Source of the DNA: an uncultured Bacteroidia bacterium
Lineage (GTDB): Bacteria > Bacteroidota > Bacteroidia > Bacteroidales > F082
Assembly: GCA_902783365.1 (NCBI GenBank)
Contig: CACZQL010000071.1
Location: 1-34,373, forward strand
Reading direction: 5' to 3'
DNA: 34,373 nucleotides
Below are positions 1 to 9,353 of the stretch, in pieces. The notes under the pieces were generated by a model. The model saw only the letters and a program-made list of their open reading frames with translations, was not told where the DNA came from and did not search any database. The translations under genes were made by a program, and so were the position numbers. The number at the start of each line of letters is the position of its first letter. The first letter of the stretch is position 1.

Positions 1-543
1 ATGACAGAAGAAATTATTATAGCCGGTTTCGGCGGACAAGGTGTCTTGTCAATGGGTAAGATCCTTGCTTACAGTGGTATCATGCAGAACAAGGAGGTCA
101 GCTGGATGCCTTCCTACGGCCCGGAGATGCGCGGCGGCACGGCCAACGTGACCGTCATCGTCAGCGACGAGCGCGTGTGCTCCCCCATCCTCAACGCCTT
201 CGACACTGCGGTGATCTTGAATCAGCAGTCGCTCGACAAGTTCGAGGATAAGGTGAAACCCGGTGGCTACCTCATTTATGACCCCAACGGCATCACCCAC
301 AAACCCACCCGCAAGGACATCCACATCTACACCATCGAGGGCGCTCAACTCGCCTCCGACATGGGCAACAGCAAGGTGTTCAACATGATCATCTTGGGCG
401 CTTTCCTGAAGCTGCGCCCCATCATCGACAACAAGAACGTCGAAGAAGGACTGCGCCACTCCCTCCCGGAGCGCGCCCACAAGCTCATCCCGCTCAACAT
501 GCAGGCCGTCCAGGTAGGCATGGACAACGTGAAAGAAGCATAA
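1..543 (+). CDS. 2-oxoacid:ferredoxin oxidoreductase, gamma subunit
   Basis: This 180-residue protein matches the gamma subunit of the pyruvate/2-ketoisovalerate/2-oxoglutarate:ferredoxin oxidoreductase family, a cytoplasmic enzyme that oxidatively decarboxylates 2-oxoacids to acyl-CoA and reduces ferredoxin. Visible signatures are the N-terminal glycine-rich IIIAGFGGQGVLSMGK (residues 5-20) and the segment SYGPEMRGGTANVTV (about 38-52), both typical of this subunit. The length is normal for a stand-alone gamma subunit. The ATG is the first base of the window, so the leader and the expected upstream alpha, beta and ferredoxin-like subunits cannot be seen; it is probably the last gene of that operon, because a hairpin follows. 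Which 2-oxoacid is used (Kor, Vor or Por type) cannot be decided from this subunit alone. Confidence 0.9.
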   Translation: MTEEIIIAGFGGQGVLSMGKILAYSGIMQNKEVSWMPSYGPEMRGGTANVTVIVSDERVCSPILNAFDTAVILNQQSLDKFEDKVKPGGYLIYDPNGITHKPTRKDIHIYTIEGAQLASDMGNSKVFNMIILGAFLKLRPIIDNKNVEEGLRHSLPERAHKLIPLNMQAVQVGMDNVKEA

Positions 544-576
544 CATTTTTTTGTTTGTTTTCATCATTAATAGCAC

Positions 577-605
577 GTAGAGACGTCAAAAAATGACGTC
601 TCTAC
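577..605 (+). terminator. Perfect 12-bp hairpin, terminator-like
   Basis: GTAGAGACGTCA (577-588) pairs perfectly with TGACGTCTCTAC (594-605) around a five-A loop, and ATTTTTG follows. It lies 34 bases after the oxidoreductase stop and 16 bases before the helicase start. It could end the upstream operon as an intrinsic terminator. The clean palindrome also resembles short dispersed palindromic repeats, so a mobile repeat is the alternative. Confidence 0.55.
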
Positions 606-621
606 ATTTTTGTAATCAATC

Positions 622-3600
622 ATGGCTTTCAGATTTCCCGACGAACGACTACAACTACCCGTCAAGCTCAACGAAAACGAACTCTTCATCCTCTGCATGA
701 CCGCTTACTTCGGCGAAGAACTATATACCGAAGACTTCCAAACCACCAGAAAGAAACACGGACTCAGCAACAAGGAAGTCTGGGGCATCCTGACCATGCT
801 TGAACGCAACCATCTAATTCTTAACAACCACTATTGGGAATTCAAGCCCTACGTCAACCCCTATTACTACTTCACCGTCGCCTTCCTCCTCATCGACCGC
901 CATCCCGACTGGGTGCAAATGTTCTCAAAACTCCCACTACAAGTGGAGAATGAACACAAGTTTCTTTGGAAAATTGTTTGCGCCGTCTATTCCAACGACG
1001 CCAACCAATTCTTCGAAATTCAAAGGCACCCTTTTTGGTCCAATGATTATTTTCAATATCTTGACCCCCAATTTTACGAGAAAGACTTCCTGCCCGTGTT
1101 CCATTCCTTGGACCCAAGTAAACTGGATGTGTTTCTTTCCTACGAGTTCGACAAGTTGATCAGAAACGACGATACGGACCATCAAAAAACGGAAGCCATC
1201 GCTGACATTATCAAGTATTACAGCATCATCCATCACGAGGCGGCAAGTTATTTTTCGGATCTCTTGAAAGCCTATTTGTTTTTCTTGGAAGGCACCGTCC
1301 CCTCCTGGGACAGCAAGACAGACACCCTTTGGTCGCTGGTGGTCAAAGCCATACAAGCCCTCTATCGGGGTGATTTGGAATTGGCGGGAAAACAATTTGA
1401 CAGCGCCCTGAAAATCCGAAACAAAAACGCATCGGAGAAGAACATCTTTGTAAACGAGCTGCTGAGCTTCTTCCTCGTCCTCTATTATGCCAAGGCCAAC
1501 ACTCCGGAAACCATCAAAAAAGCCAACCAGTTCCTGAAAAAGAAAACCATCGAGAACTACACTCGCTACTTCCCTGCCCGCATCCTCGTCATCCATGTGA
1601 TCAACGCTGAACCACAATATCGGCTTTCAATTCATGTCAAAAACTACTTGAAAGGGATGGCCGGAGAACCTATAGCAACTCATTTCGCGAGCTTGCTTTA
1701 TCATTATTTCCGATTAAACCGAAACGAGATTGGCGGCAAAAACACACCTTTGGACATGGTTCCGCAATGCGCCTTGCTCCGCCACGAGCTCTCACCTTAT
1801 ATTAATGTAGGCGACGAAAAGGAGCTTGAGGAAAATTTCGGCGGAAAGCCCATCCTCAGCAGTCTCCACCTCAAGGAATACTGGGAAACCGTCCTCGAAA
1901 CCCTGACAGAACCCACCACGACCAAGCCCCAAGAGACCACCCAGCAAACACGGCTTGTCTATGTCATCGAATACTTTAATACCATTACTGTTTTGTCGCA
2001 ACGGATCCTGAAAAACGGACGTTGGAGTGCCGGGACAAAGGTCTCCATGGACAAGTTCATCCACAAAGAAATAGAGGACATGGACGAGACTGACAAAAGA
2101 GTGGCCGAGGCATCACAATCCTACAGCAGCTACACCCTTTATGTACGATATGCCTTCCCCCAACTCATTGGTTGCGACCGTGTGTTCCTTGAGGAACGAG
2201 GAGTGGGACGCTCGCCCGTGACCATTGTGGAGGAAAAGCCCTTTCTCACCGTCGAGAAAACCGACAAAGGTTTCCTCATCACCACCAACGTACAAAAAAG
2301 CGAATACAACTACACCAACGACAAAAACATCGTCAGGCGTGACAACGACACGCATTACACCGTATTCAAGTTGTCGGATTTCGAGCTGAAAGCCATCGAC
2401 GCCCTGACTTCGTTAGGTGTGTTCCCCCTCCACGCCGAGCCCGCGTTGCGCCAATTTCTGGAACAAATCTCCGGCAAAATCGAAGTCCATTCCGAGCTCC
2501 TCGAAGGAGGGTCCTCCTTGCAAAAACAGGAAGGCTCCGCCAAGCTCATCCTGCGTGTCATCCCCGACAAAGAGGAATTCTCACTCGAAATACAGGCCCA
2601 ACCCCTCGAAGGCGGAAAAATCAGGTTGGTCCCCGGTATGGGCAAGACCGACATCTTCGACGAGGCCGATGGAACCCGTTACCAAGTGACACGCCGGATT
2701 GAAGAGGAAAAAAAAGGGTTCAACGAGCTCAAAGACTACCTGCAATCGCAACTTTTCGTACAAATAGGCACCAACCAGGCCACCCTCTCGGTGGAAGACC
2801 TCCTCAACCTGCTGGAATTTGTGAGCGACAAAACCGACCGTTTCGAGATGGAATGGCCAGAAAGCAAAAAGCTCAGCCTGAAAGCCAAAGTGGACCGCAG
2901 CGCTTTCAACATGGGGTTACGCACCAAGGAAAACTGGTTCGAGGTGGAAGGTGAGGTGAAGGTGGGCAACGATGTGTTTTCCGCCATGGAGTTCCTCAAC
3001 CTGATCGCACACGGTGTCGTCAACAAGCGGTTCGTCAAACTCAACGAGACCGACTACATCGCCCTCAGCGAGCAGTTGGCCAAATACCTCAGCCGTCTTG
3101 AAGGGCTGACACAGACCTTCCATGGGAAGTCGAGAATCCCGTTCTACCAAGTCGGGGCATTAGCCGAGATTGTCAACAACTCCGAGGGTGGCGTGACATC
3201 CGACAAGGGCATGACCGAGCTGATGAAGAAGATTGACAAAGCGGCAAAGATGAAGATCGCCGTCCCTGCCCAGCTGCAAGCCCAGCTGCGCGACTACCAA
3301 CGGGAGGGCTTCGAATGGATGGTCCGTCTCTCCGAATGGGGCGCAGGTGGTTGCTTGGCCGATGACATGGGCTTGGGCAAGACGGTGCAAGCCATCACTT
3401 TCATGCTGCACCACGCCGCCAAAGGTCCTTCGTTAGTGGTCTGTCCCGCTTCCGTCATGCTCAACTGGGCCAGCGAGTTAAGCCGTTTCGCCCCCACCCT
3501 GGCCATCAAGATCCTTAACGAGGCTGCCGACCGCGACACCATGCTCAACAACGCTAAGCCTTACGACGTGGTGCTCACCACCTACGGCCTCCTTGTCCGC

Positions 3601-4671
3601 GAGGCGGAAGCCCTCACCGACATCGACTGGAACGTCATCTGCCTCGACGAGGCCCATACCATCAAGAACCGCAGCACCAAGATGTCGGCCTCCGCCATGA
3701 AACTCAAGGGGCAGCATCGTGTCATCCTCACCGGCACACCCATACAGAACTACCTCTCCGAGTTGTGGAACCTCTTCCAGTTCCTCAACCCCGGCTTGTT
3801 GGGGTCGTTCGACAGCTTCGTGAAGAAATACATCGTACCCATCGAGCAGGACGGAGACAAGGAAAGACAACGACAGCTCAAGCGCATGATTGCCCCCTTC
3901 ATGCTCCGCCGCACCAAGGCCGAGGTCATCGAGGAGCTTCCCGACAAGACCGACATCATCCACCATATTGCGATGAGCGACCCCGAGAAGGTGGCTTACG
4001 AGACCCTGCGTCAGGCCGCCGAAGCCGCCCTCGAAGCGGAAGACAAGGTGGATGTCAACACCCTGGCCCAGATCACCAAGCTACGGCAGGCCGCCTGCGC
4101 CATCAGTTTGGTGCAACACGATTGGAACTACGAGTCCTCAAAAATCAACGCCGCAACCGACTTGGTGGACGAGATTGTGGAAACAGGCAACAGCGTACTG
4201 GTATTCAGTCAGTTCACCTCCTTCCTGACCATGGTCAAAGTAGAAATTGAGAAGCGTGTGGGAAAAGAAAAACTGCTGTATCTGGACGGTACCACCCCCA
4301 TCCGCCGTCGCGAGAAAATGGTGGCCGACTTCCAGCATGGTGTGGCACCAGTGTTCCTCATCAGTCTGAAAGCCGGAGGGTTGGGACTCAACCTCACCAG
4401 TGCCAACTACGTCCTTCATCTCGACCCATGGTGGAATCCCGCCATCGAGCAGCAAGCCACCGACCGTGCCTACCGCATCGGACAGAACAAGAATGTCACC
4501 GTGTATCATCTCATCGCTGAGAACACTATTGAGGAGAAGATTCTCCGCCTGCACAAGACCAAACGCGATCTGGCTGACTCATTGCTTTCCGACAGCAATG
4601 TCAGCCGTGCCATGACCATTGATGACCTCCGTTATCTCGTGGAACAGGGAAATGTCTTTGCGACACCCTAA
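622..4671 (+). CDS. Large SNF2-family DEAD/DEAH-box helicase
   Basis: This 1349-residue protein carries a complete C-terminal SNF2 (helicase superfamily 2) ATPase. Motif I is DDMGLGKT at about residues 914-921, the Walker B box is DEAH at 1009-1012, motif III is LTGTPIQN, and the C-terminal RecA lobe has LKAGGLGLNLTSANYV (about 1249-1264) and ATDRAYRIGQ. Such proteins are ATP-driven DNA translocases that remodel protein-DNA complexes in transcription recycling, repair or phage defence. The N-terminal 850 residues have no motif I recognise and include hydrophilic, probably helical stretches. The gene stands alone: a hairpin precedes it, and its TAA overlaps the stop of the convergent DUF4249 gene by a few bases. 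The ATG at 622 gives a plausible N-terminus with no better downstream choice. No partner nuclease or methylase is adjacent, so a defence role is not supported. Confidence 0.92.
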   Translation: MAFRFPDERLQLPVKLNENELFILCMTAYFGEELYTEDFQTTRKKHGLSNKEVWGILTMLERNHLILNNHYWEFKPYVNPYYYFTVAFLLIDRHPDWVQMFSKLPLQVENEHKFLWKIVCAVYSNDANQFFEIQRHPFWSNDYFQYLDPQFYEKDFLPVFHSLDPSKLDVFLSYEFDKLIRNDDTDHQKTEAIADIIKYYSIIHHEAASYFSDLLKAYLFFLEGTVPSWDSKTDTLWSLVVKAIQALYRGDLELAGKQFDSALKIRNKNASEKNIFVNELLSFFLVLYYAKANTPETIKKANQFLKKKTIENYTRYFPARILVIHVINAEPQYRLSIHVKNYLKGMAGEPIATHFASLLYHYFRLNRNEIGGKNTPLDMVPQCALLRHELSPYINVGDEKELEENFGGKPILSSLHLKEYWETVLETLTEPTTTKPQETTQQTRLVYVIEYFNTITVLSQRILKNGRWSAGTKVSMDKFIHKEIEDMDETDKRVAEASQSYSSYTLYVRYAFPQLIGCDRVFLEERGVGRSPVTIVEEKPFLTVEKTDKGFLITTNVQKSEYNYTNDKNIVRRDNDTHYTVFKLSDFELKAIDALTSLGVFPLHAEPALRQFLEQISGKIEVHSELLEGGSSLQKQEGSAKLILRVIPDKEEFSLEIQAQPLEGGKIRLVPGMGKTDIFDEADGTRYQVTRRIEEEKKGFNELKDYLQSQLFVQIGTNQATLSVEDLLNLLEFVSDKTDRFEMEWPESKKLSLKAKVDRSAFNMGLRTKENWFEVEGEVKVGNDVFSAMEFLNLIAHGVVNKRFVKLNETDYIALSEQLAKYLSRLEGLTQTFHGKSRIPFYQVGALAEIVNNSEGGVTSDKGMTELMKKIDKAAKMKIAVPAQLQAQLRDYQREGFEWMVRLSEWGAGGCLADDMGLGKTVQAITFMLHHAAKGPSLVVCPASVMLNWASELSRFAPTLAIKILNEAADRDTMLNNAKPYDVVLTTYGLLVREAEALTDIDWNVICLDEAHTIKNRSTKMSASAMKLKGQHRVILTGTPIQNYLSELWNLFQFLNPGLLGSFDSFVKKYIVPIEQDGDKERQRQLKRMIAPFMLRRTKAEVIEELPDKTDIIHHIAMSDPEKVAYETLRQAAEAALEAEDKVDVNTLAQITKLRQAACAISLVQHDWNYESSKINAATDLVDEIVETGNSVLVFSQFTSFLTMVKVEIEKRVGKEKLLYLDGTTPIRRREKMVADFQHGVAPVFLISLKAGGLGLNLTSANYVLHLDPWWNPAIEQQATDRAYRIGQNKNVTVYHLIAENTIEEKILRLHKTKRDLADSLLSDSNVSRAMTIDDLRYLVEQGNVFATP

Positions 4672-5546
4672 TAAACCGTCTCCGCCGAGACCACCGAGGC
4701 GGCGTAGAACCAGCCGACGGCTTTGCCCGCGGGCTGCACGTTGGTGGGCACGTTGGTGGGAGGCCCCAACAAGGGATTGCTGCCCATCGAGGTTTTCACA
4801 CTGAAAGTAAACATCATGTAGTCGTAAGGGATGCTCAACAGATCCAGACGAATCGTGTCGCCCTCCGATAGTTTGCTGCTCCGCACCATCCCCACCGGAA
4901 TCTCCATGTTGTGCTCCAACATCTCCGGACCATTCACGTAATAGCCCGCATAGCCCGCCATCGGAATGGAAACGGCCCCTGTCAGGGTGTCATAACGAGG
5001 GTCGCCAGCCACCGTGAGATGCACCATATACACAATGGACGGGTCAGGAAGACTCTGAAAATAAGGATATAGCATATAAAGGGTGTCTCTCTGGGAAAAA
5101 CCCTCGAACAAAGGATTCGTCTTCATCACCAGCGAATCGATGCACTCCACATTGTCGCTCATGAAACTCTCCGCCTTGAGATGCAGCCAGCCATCGGCTT
5201 CCCCTTCCTGCGGCACATCCACCAACAAGGTGTAAAGCGTGTTTTTGTGACCCGCGGCCAGGGGCGTGAGGTAATGTCCGGGAAGCTCCGGCTGCTCATA
5301 ATACTCCACCGTGTCGATGCCGTCAGTGACCTGCACCCGGGCACCACTCACCATCCGCACATCCCCACTATGATAAAAATCGGCCGTATAGCTCAGAATC
5401 ACCTCATGATGCTTAAGTTCATCGGTAAACGAGCCCTCCACCCCGATCAACGGGAGGCCTTCCTCCAAATCAATCTCAATGTCCTCTCTACAGGAAACAA
5501 GACTCACAAACACCAGTAAACCAAACAAATAAAGCAGTTTCCTCAT
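4668..5546 (-). CDS. DUF4249-type outer-membrane lipoprotein
   Basis: This 292-residue protein begins with a lipoprotein signal peptide (basic MRKLL, hydrophobic stretch, lipobox LVSC with the lipidated Cys at 19). The body, with GLPLIGVEGSFTDEL near the N-terminus, a YTADFYHSGD-type segment and beta-rich immunoglobulin-like character, fits DUF4249, a family usually encoded next to a TonB-dependent receptor in Bacteroidota. It starts five bases after the receptor stop, so the two are almost certainly cotranscribed. DUF4249 members are thought to be periplasm- or surface-facing accessory lipoproteins; their biochemical role is not established. The 3' end overlaps the helicase gene by four bases in convergent orientation, leaving no room for a dedicated terminator between them. 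Confidence 0.8.
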   Translation of the reverse strand: MRKLLYLFGLLVFVSLVSCREDIEIDLEEGLPLIGVEGSFTDELKHHEVILSYTADFYHSGDVRMVSGARVQVTDGIDTVEYYEQPELPGHYLTPLAAGHKNTLYTLLVDVPQEGEADGWLHLKAESFMSDNVECIDSLVMKTNPLFEGFSQRDTLYMLYPYFQSLPDPSIVYMVHLTVAGDPRYDTLTGAVSIPMAGYAGYYVNGPEMLEHNMEIPVGMVRSSKLSEGDTIRLDLLSIPYDYMMFTFSVKTSMGSNPLLGPPTNVPTNVQPAGKAVGWFYAASVVSAETVY

Positions 5547-5551
5547 GGCTT

Positions 5552-7891
5552 TCAGAATTTAAAATGATACGAAATGGAAGGAACCGTCGAGAAAAGGTAC
5601 ATCTTTTCCGTCTTGATACCGCCCTGCTCATCTTGCGAGAAGGTGACGGCCCAAGTGTTGTGATGGGCGTAGGCATTATATACCGAGACATTCAGTTCAC
5701 TGTCCCATCGTTTCCATTTATGGTCGGGCAATTGCCAGGTCATGGAGAGGTCGAGGCGGTGATAGGCGGGATAACGGCTCTCGTTGCGGCTGCCGTTATA
5801 GACTGCGTAGGTGATGCCCCCCAACGTGTATTGCCCATAGGGATAGGTCACCGGCTGGCCCGTGTTGAAAATCCAGTTGGCCGCCACGCTCAGCCGGGGC
5901 GTGATTTCGTAGTTGGCCACGACGACGAAATTATGGGGACGGTCGTAAGGCGAGCGATATTCCTTTCCGAAGTTGATGCCCTCGATGGTGCGCAACGAGC
6001 GTGAATAGGTGTAAGAAATCCAACCTGTGAGCTTACCCGTGTTTTTGCGCACCAGTAGTTCCACCCCGAAAGAGCGTCCTTTACCGAATCGCAACTCACC
6101 ATCGATCAACACATTGCCGTAAGTCATGGCGTTATCCTTGAAATCAATCACATGTGCAAGGTCTTTGTAATACACCTCCACGGAGGTCTCGATGGCGTCG
6201 TGATCGAAGTTCCTGAAGTAGCCCATGGCGAACTGGTCGCAACGTTGGGGTTTCACGTTGGGACTGATGGGAAACCAGACGTCGAAAGGCAGTCCGCCGG
6301 TAGCCGCCGAGGCCACCTGCACATATTGGAAGGTGCGCGAATAGGAAGCCTTGACCGACGACACCTCGTCGATGCGGAACATGGCCGCCAGGCGGGGTTC
6401 GGGATGGATCTCCGTGTGGAAGATCTCCCCTTTGCCGTAATGGAGGGTGTCTTTCACCTGATATTCCTCGTCGAACAGGTAGAAGTCCTCCGCGCCGATG
6501 TTTTGGAAGCAAGAGAGCCGCAGCCCATAGCGCATGGAGAACCTTGGGGTGATGGTGTGGTCGTGGGTGAAATACAAGGCATGTTCGAGGCCTTTTCGCT
6601 TGACCACGGTGAGACTATCGAGGTTCAGGTATTGCGCCAGAGCCCCGCCACGATCCTCCAGCTCGCCTTGGTCGAACGAGAGGAACGAGGAGGTGAAGCC
6701 GAATCGCGAGGTGTGGTTCTCGTTCCACAGCATGGCGAAATCGTATTTCAGTTCCGCACCCTCGGAGCCAGCACGCAGCGAAAAGTCGTAAGGGTCGAAC
6801 CAGATGTCGATGTCATAGTTGTATCGGGTGCCTAACAAAGTAAGGTTGGAAGTGAGGCGTTTCCCGAAGATATGGTTCCACCGGAGGGTGGCGCTGGAGT
6901 TGCCGTAACCCAGGCCGAGCATGTCCACCATATCAAAACGGTCGCGGCCATGATACACCGAAGCGAAGAGACGGTTGTTGTCGTTGATACGCTGGGTGAC
7001 TTTGGCGTTGAAGTCATAGAAATAGATGTTGGACCCTTCGGCTTCTTCCCCCAAGAAAGGAATCACCAGTCCGGCGTAGGTGGTTCTACCCGCCAGCAGC
7101 AGGGAGGTCTGTTGGTTGAAAGCGGGAGTCTCAAGCATCAATCGACTGGTAACCAAGCCTATGCCACCTTGTCCAGCGAGCTTCTTGGGCATCTCGTCCT
7201 TCACGGTCACATCGAGTACCGAGGAGAGGCGACCGCCGTAGTTAGCGGGGATGTCGCCTTTGTAGAGCGTGGCGTCTTTCACCACGTCATTGTTGAACAC
7301 CGAGAAGAAGCCGAGGAAATGGGAAGCATTGTAAATCGGGGCGTCATCGAGGAGGATGAGGTTCTCGTCGGTGCCGCCGCCGCGCACGCTGAAACCCGAG
7401 GAGCCCTCGGAGGCAGCTTGAACGCCAGGCAACAGTTGTATGGTTTTTATCACATCAACTTCCCCCATGAGGGCAGGGATTTTCTTGATGGTGATCATGT
7501 CGAGGGTCTGCACGCTCATCGCCATGCGCGACACGTTTTCATCGCTTTTCTGGCTGGCGATTTCCACTTCGGTGAGGGTGGTGGCTTCAGGTTGGAGGCG
7601 CACGTTCAGCTGTTGTGGTTTGGCACCGACGACGACTTCTTTCACCAGGGTTTTATAGCCGACAAAGGAGAACTGCAAGGCATGGTTTCCGTAGGGAAGC
7701 TCCATTTTGAAGGTGCCTTTTGTGTCGGTGACCACGCCAATCTTGAGGGTTTCCTCATAGACTGCCACTCCAACAAGGGTTTCTCCCGAGTCAGCGTCAC
7801 GCGCCACGCCAGTGACCACACCTTTTTGCTGTGCTGCAGTGCCAAGCCAGGCGAGGCAAAGGCAGCAAAGCAAACACCATGCTTTTTTCAT
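5552..7891 (-). CDS. TonB-dependent receptor with carboxypeptidase-like N-terminal domain
   Basis: This 779-residue protein has a signal peptide ending near TAAQQ (about residue 22), then a carboxypeptidase-regulatory-like beta-sandwich (about 24-90, with GVVTGVARDADSGETLVGV and FVGYKTLVKEV). A plug domain follows (about 125-230, with LPGVQAASEGSSGFSVRGG and ENLILLDDAPIYNAS), then a long beta-barrel ending in Phe (ISYHFKF). It is an outer-membrane gated transporter energised by TonB-ExbBD. The substrate cannot be read from sequence. The DUF4249 partner rather than SusD argues against a classical polysaccharide-utilisation SusCD pair and fits the smaller receptor class paired with DUF4249. It is the middle gene of a tight operon, 11 bases after the upstream lipoprotein and 5 before DUF4249. 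Length and motifs look intact. Confidence 0.93.
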   Translation of the reverse strand: MKKAWCLLCCLCLAWLGTAAQQKGVVTGVARDADSGETLVGVAVYEETLKIGVVTDTKGTFKMELPYGNHALQFSFVGYKTLVKEVVVGAKPQQLNVRLQPEATTLTEVEIASQKSDENVSRMAMSVQTLDMITIKKIPALMGEVDVIKTIQLLPGVQAASEGSSGFSVRGGGTDENLILLDDAPIYNASHFLGFFSVFNNDVVKDATLYKGDIPANYGGRLSSVLDVTVKDEMPKKLAGQGGIGLVTSRLMLETPAFNQQTSLLLAGRTTYAGLVIPFLGEEAEGSNIYFYDFNAKVTQRINDNNRLFASVYHGRDRFDMVDMLGLGYGNSSATLRWNHIFGKRLTSNLTLLGTRYNYDIDIWFDPYDFSLRAGSEGAELKYDFAMLWNENHTSRFGFTSSFLSFDQGELEDRGGALAQYLNLDSLTVVKRKGLEHALYFTHDHTITPRFSMRYGLRLSCFQNIGAEDFYLFDEEYQVKDTLHYGKGEIFHTEIHPEPRLAAMFRIDEVSSVKASYSRTFQYVQVASAATGGLPFDVWFPISPNVKPQRCDQFAMGYFRNFDHDAIETSVEVYYKDLAHVIDFKDNAMTYGNVLIDGELRFGKGRSFGVELLVRKNTGKLTGWISYTYSRSLRTIEGINFGKEYRSPYDRPHNFVVVANYEITPRLSVAANWIFNTGQPVTYPYGQYTLGGITYAVYNGSRNESRYPAYHRLDLSMTWQLPDHKWKRWDSELNVSVYNAYAHHNTWAVTFSQDEQGGIKTEKMYLFSTVPSISYHFKF

Positions 7892-7902
7892 AAAACGAAA
7901 CC

Positions 7903-9294
7903 TTATCTTTTAGTATCGACCCGATAGGACTCGCTGTAACTCACTTCGTTGTTGACTTTGAACTTGGCGTAAGCCTTGAACCAGAATTTGGTATTGACGG
8001 TCAGGTTTGTCACCAAGCCGGAGAACTTCTGGAACTCGTTGATGTTGTTGCAGGCATAATAGCCATGGTATTGGCCTTCGTCAAAGCTGACCGCGTCGTT
8101 CAAGGGATCGCTGTCATCCACTTCTTTCCATATAAAGCCATACTCGTCGAGTTCTTGTTGTCCGAGGGGACCCACCATGCCTTCGAGGTAAGCCGCCGAG
8201 CTGGTTATCAAGCCTTCGTCGGGCTGGAACATCGTCACAGGCACTCCTTCCCAGGTGGTTTGGGGGATCTCGGCACCATAGTAGATGTTGCCGTTGTCGC
8301 TATTAATCTGCATGTAAGCCCTGAAGTAATACTCTGTGCCGGGTTCCAAGTCGGGGATACGGAGCTGGAACTGGTTGCCCCAGACCATGGAGCCGGGGCT
8401 GGCGTTATACACCGCGTCATTGATGGTCGCATTGTAGTGTTTGGCGACACAGAAGCCCAGCTTGTTGAGCAGCAGGCCATCGCCTTCCGACACGGGTCGT
8501 CCATAAACCACCGCGGAGTTGGAGCCGACGATCGTCACACGCTCGGTGAGGACCCTGATGTCGAAAAGTGCGAAATCAAGGGTATCGGTCCAAGCCGTCC
8601 GGTTCCAGACATTGGTGACGCGGGTCACGAAACGGCAGGTAACCTCATTGCCGAGGTCATGCGAGAAGGCGAACCTTTGGGTGACGAGTTCCCCCTCTTG
8701 GTGGGAATTCACGATGTCCACATCGGAGACGGAGTTGGCGTTTGTGTAGGCCAACGTCCAGGCGAACGGAGTGATGGAGTCAACCGGCACAGGGGCGCGC
8801 CAATGGTACCGGAGGGTTCCCAGACACCACACACGTCCTTCGTTCAAATAGGCAGTGTCGAGCCTCACAACGGGAGTGCTGATGGGAAGGGTCCTGAAAC
8901 TACGGACATCGGAGCTATCCTTGCTGAAAAAGTCCTCCATCGTCATCATATAATTATAGTCACGGTCAGGCGTCAGTCCCCAAACCGTGTCTTTTTTATG
9001 GTAACTGGTTGTGAGTATGGTGTCATTCAAGACGGAAACCGAGTGCTCGTTCAGGGTGCCATCGCTCAATCCATAGTGCAAATCCAGCTTGTCGATCTGC
9101 ATCTGGTCCGAGTTTTTGAGATTAATTTGCAGGTCATAGACGGCATAGTCCATGTTGCCGACCACCGAGCATTGAATCAATCCGTTATTTCCGGAAAAAA
9201 TGGATGAGCCCGGCAAGGTGCCTTCAGGTTTCTGGCAGGAAAACATCGTCAGCAGGCAAATCGCCAGTGCGACAAGGCAATTAAGTTTCTTCAT
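7903..9294 (-). CDS. Lipoprotein with fibronectin III-like beta-sandwich domains
   Basis: I chose the ATG at 9294 because it opens a clean lipoprotein signal peptide (MKKLNC..., lipobox TMFSC with Cys at 20) and sits just downstream of a Bacteroidota promoter; earlier in-frame starts would run into the dnaE gene. The 463-residue protein is beta-rich. Segments such as NLEPGTEYYFRAYMQ-like and FWFKAYAKFKV resemble the last strands of fibronectin type III repeats (pattern Tyr/Phe-x-Val/Ala-Arg/Lys-Ala-Tyr), and the fold appears more than once. It is the first gene of the operon with the TonB receptor and DUF4249, so it is probably a surface lipoprotein that binds or presents the receptor's ligand. 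No enzyme motif is visible. Confidence 0.8.
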   Translation of the reverse strand: MKKLNCLVALAICLLTMFSCQKPEGTLPGSSIFSGNNGLIQCSVVGNMDYAVYDLQINLKNSDQMQIDKLDLHYGLSDGTLNEHSVSVLNDTILTTSYHKKDTVWGLTPDRDYNYMMTMEDFFSKDSSDVRSFRTLPISTPVVRLDTAYLNEGRVWCLGTLRYHWRAPVPVDSITPFAWTLAYTNANSVSDVDIVNSHQEGELVTQRFAFSHDLGNEVTCRFVTRVTNVWNRTAWTDTLDFALFDIRVLTERVTIVGSNSAVVYGRPVSEGDGLLLNKLGFCVAKHYNATINDAVYNASPGSMVWGNQFQLRIPDLEPGTEYYFRAYMQINSDNGNIYYGAEIPQTTWEGVPVTMFQPDEGLITSSAAYLEGMVGPLGQQELDEYGFIWKEVDDSDPLNDAVSFDEGQYHGYYACNNINEFQKFSGLVTNLTVNTKFWFKAYAKFKVNNEVSYSESYRVDTKR

Positions 9295-9317
9295 ATTCCA
9301 TGATTCTTTTAAAGGTG

Positions 9318-9325
9318 CAAAGATA
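9318..9325 (-). promoter_or_regulatory. Bacteroidota -7 element for the TonB receptor operon
   Basis: Read on the minus strand this is TATCTTTG, an exact TAnnTTTG -7 element, about 24 bases before the ATG at 9294. It is embedded in the interrupted palindrome AAAGATA-C-TATCTTT (9319-9333). A clear -33 TTG-type element is not visible, which suggests a weak or activator-dependent promoter. Confidence 0.6.
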
Positions 9326-9353
9326 CTATCTTTTTGTGAACTACGCATAAAAA

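Noticed and set aside
8065-9207. Plus-strand 380-residue open frame opposite the lipoprotein gene
   Set aside because: It is a mirror frame of a real gene with signal peptide and promoter; its translation has no recognisable domain and no leader signals.
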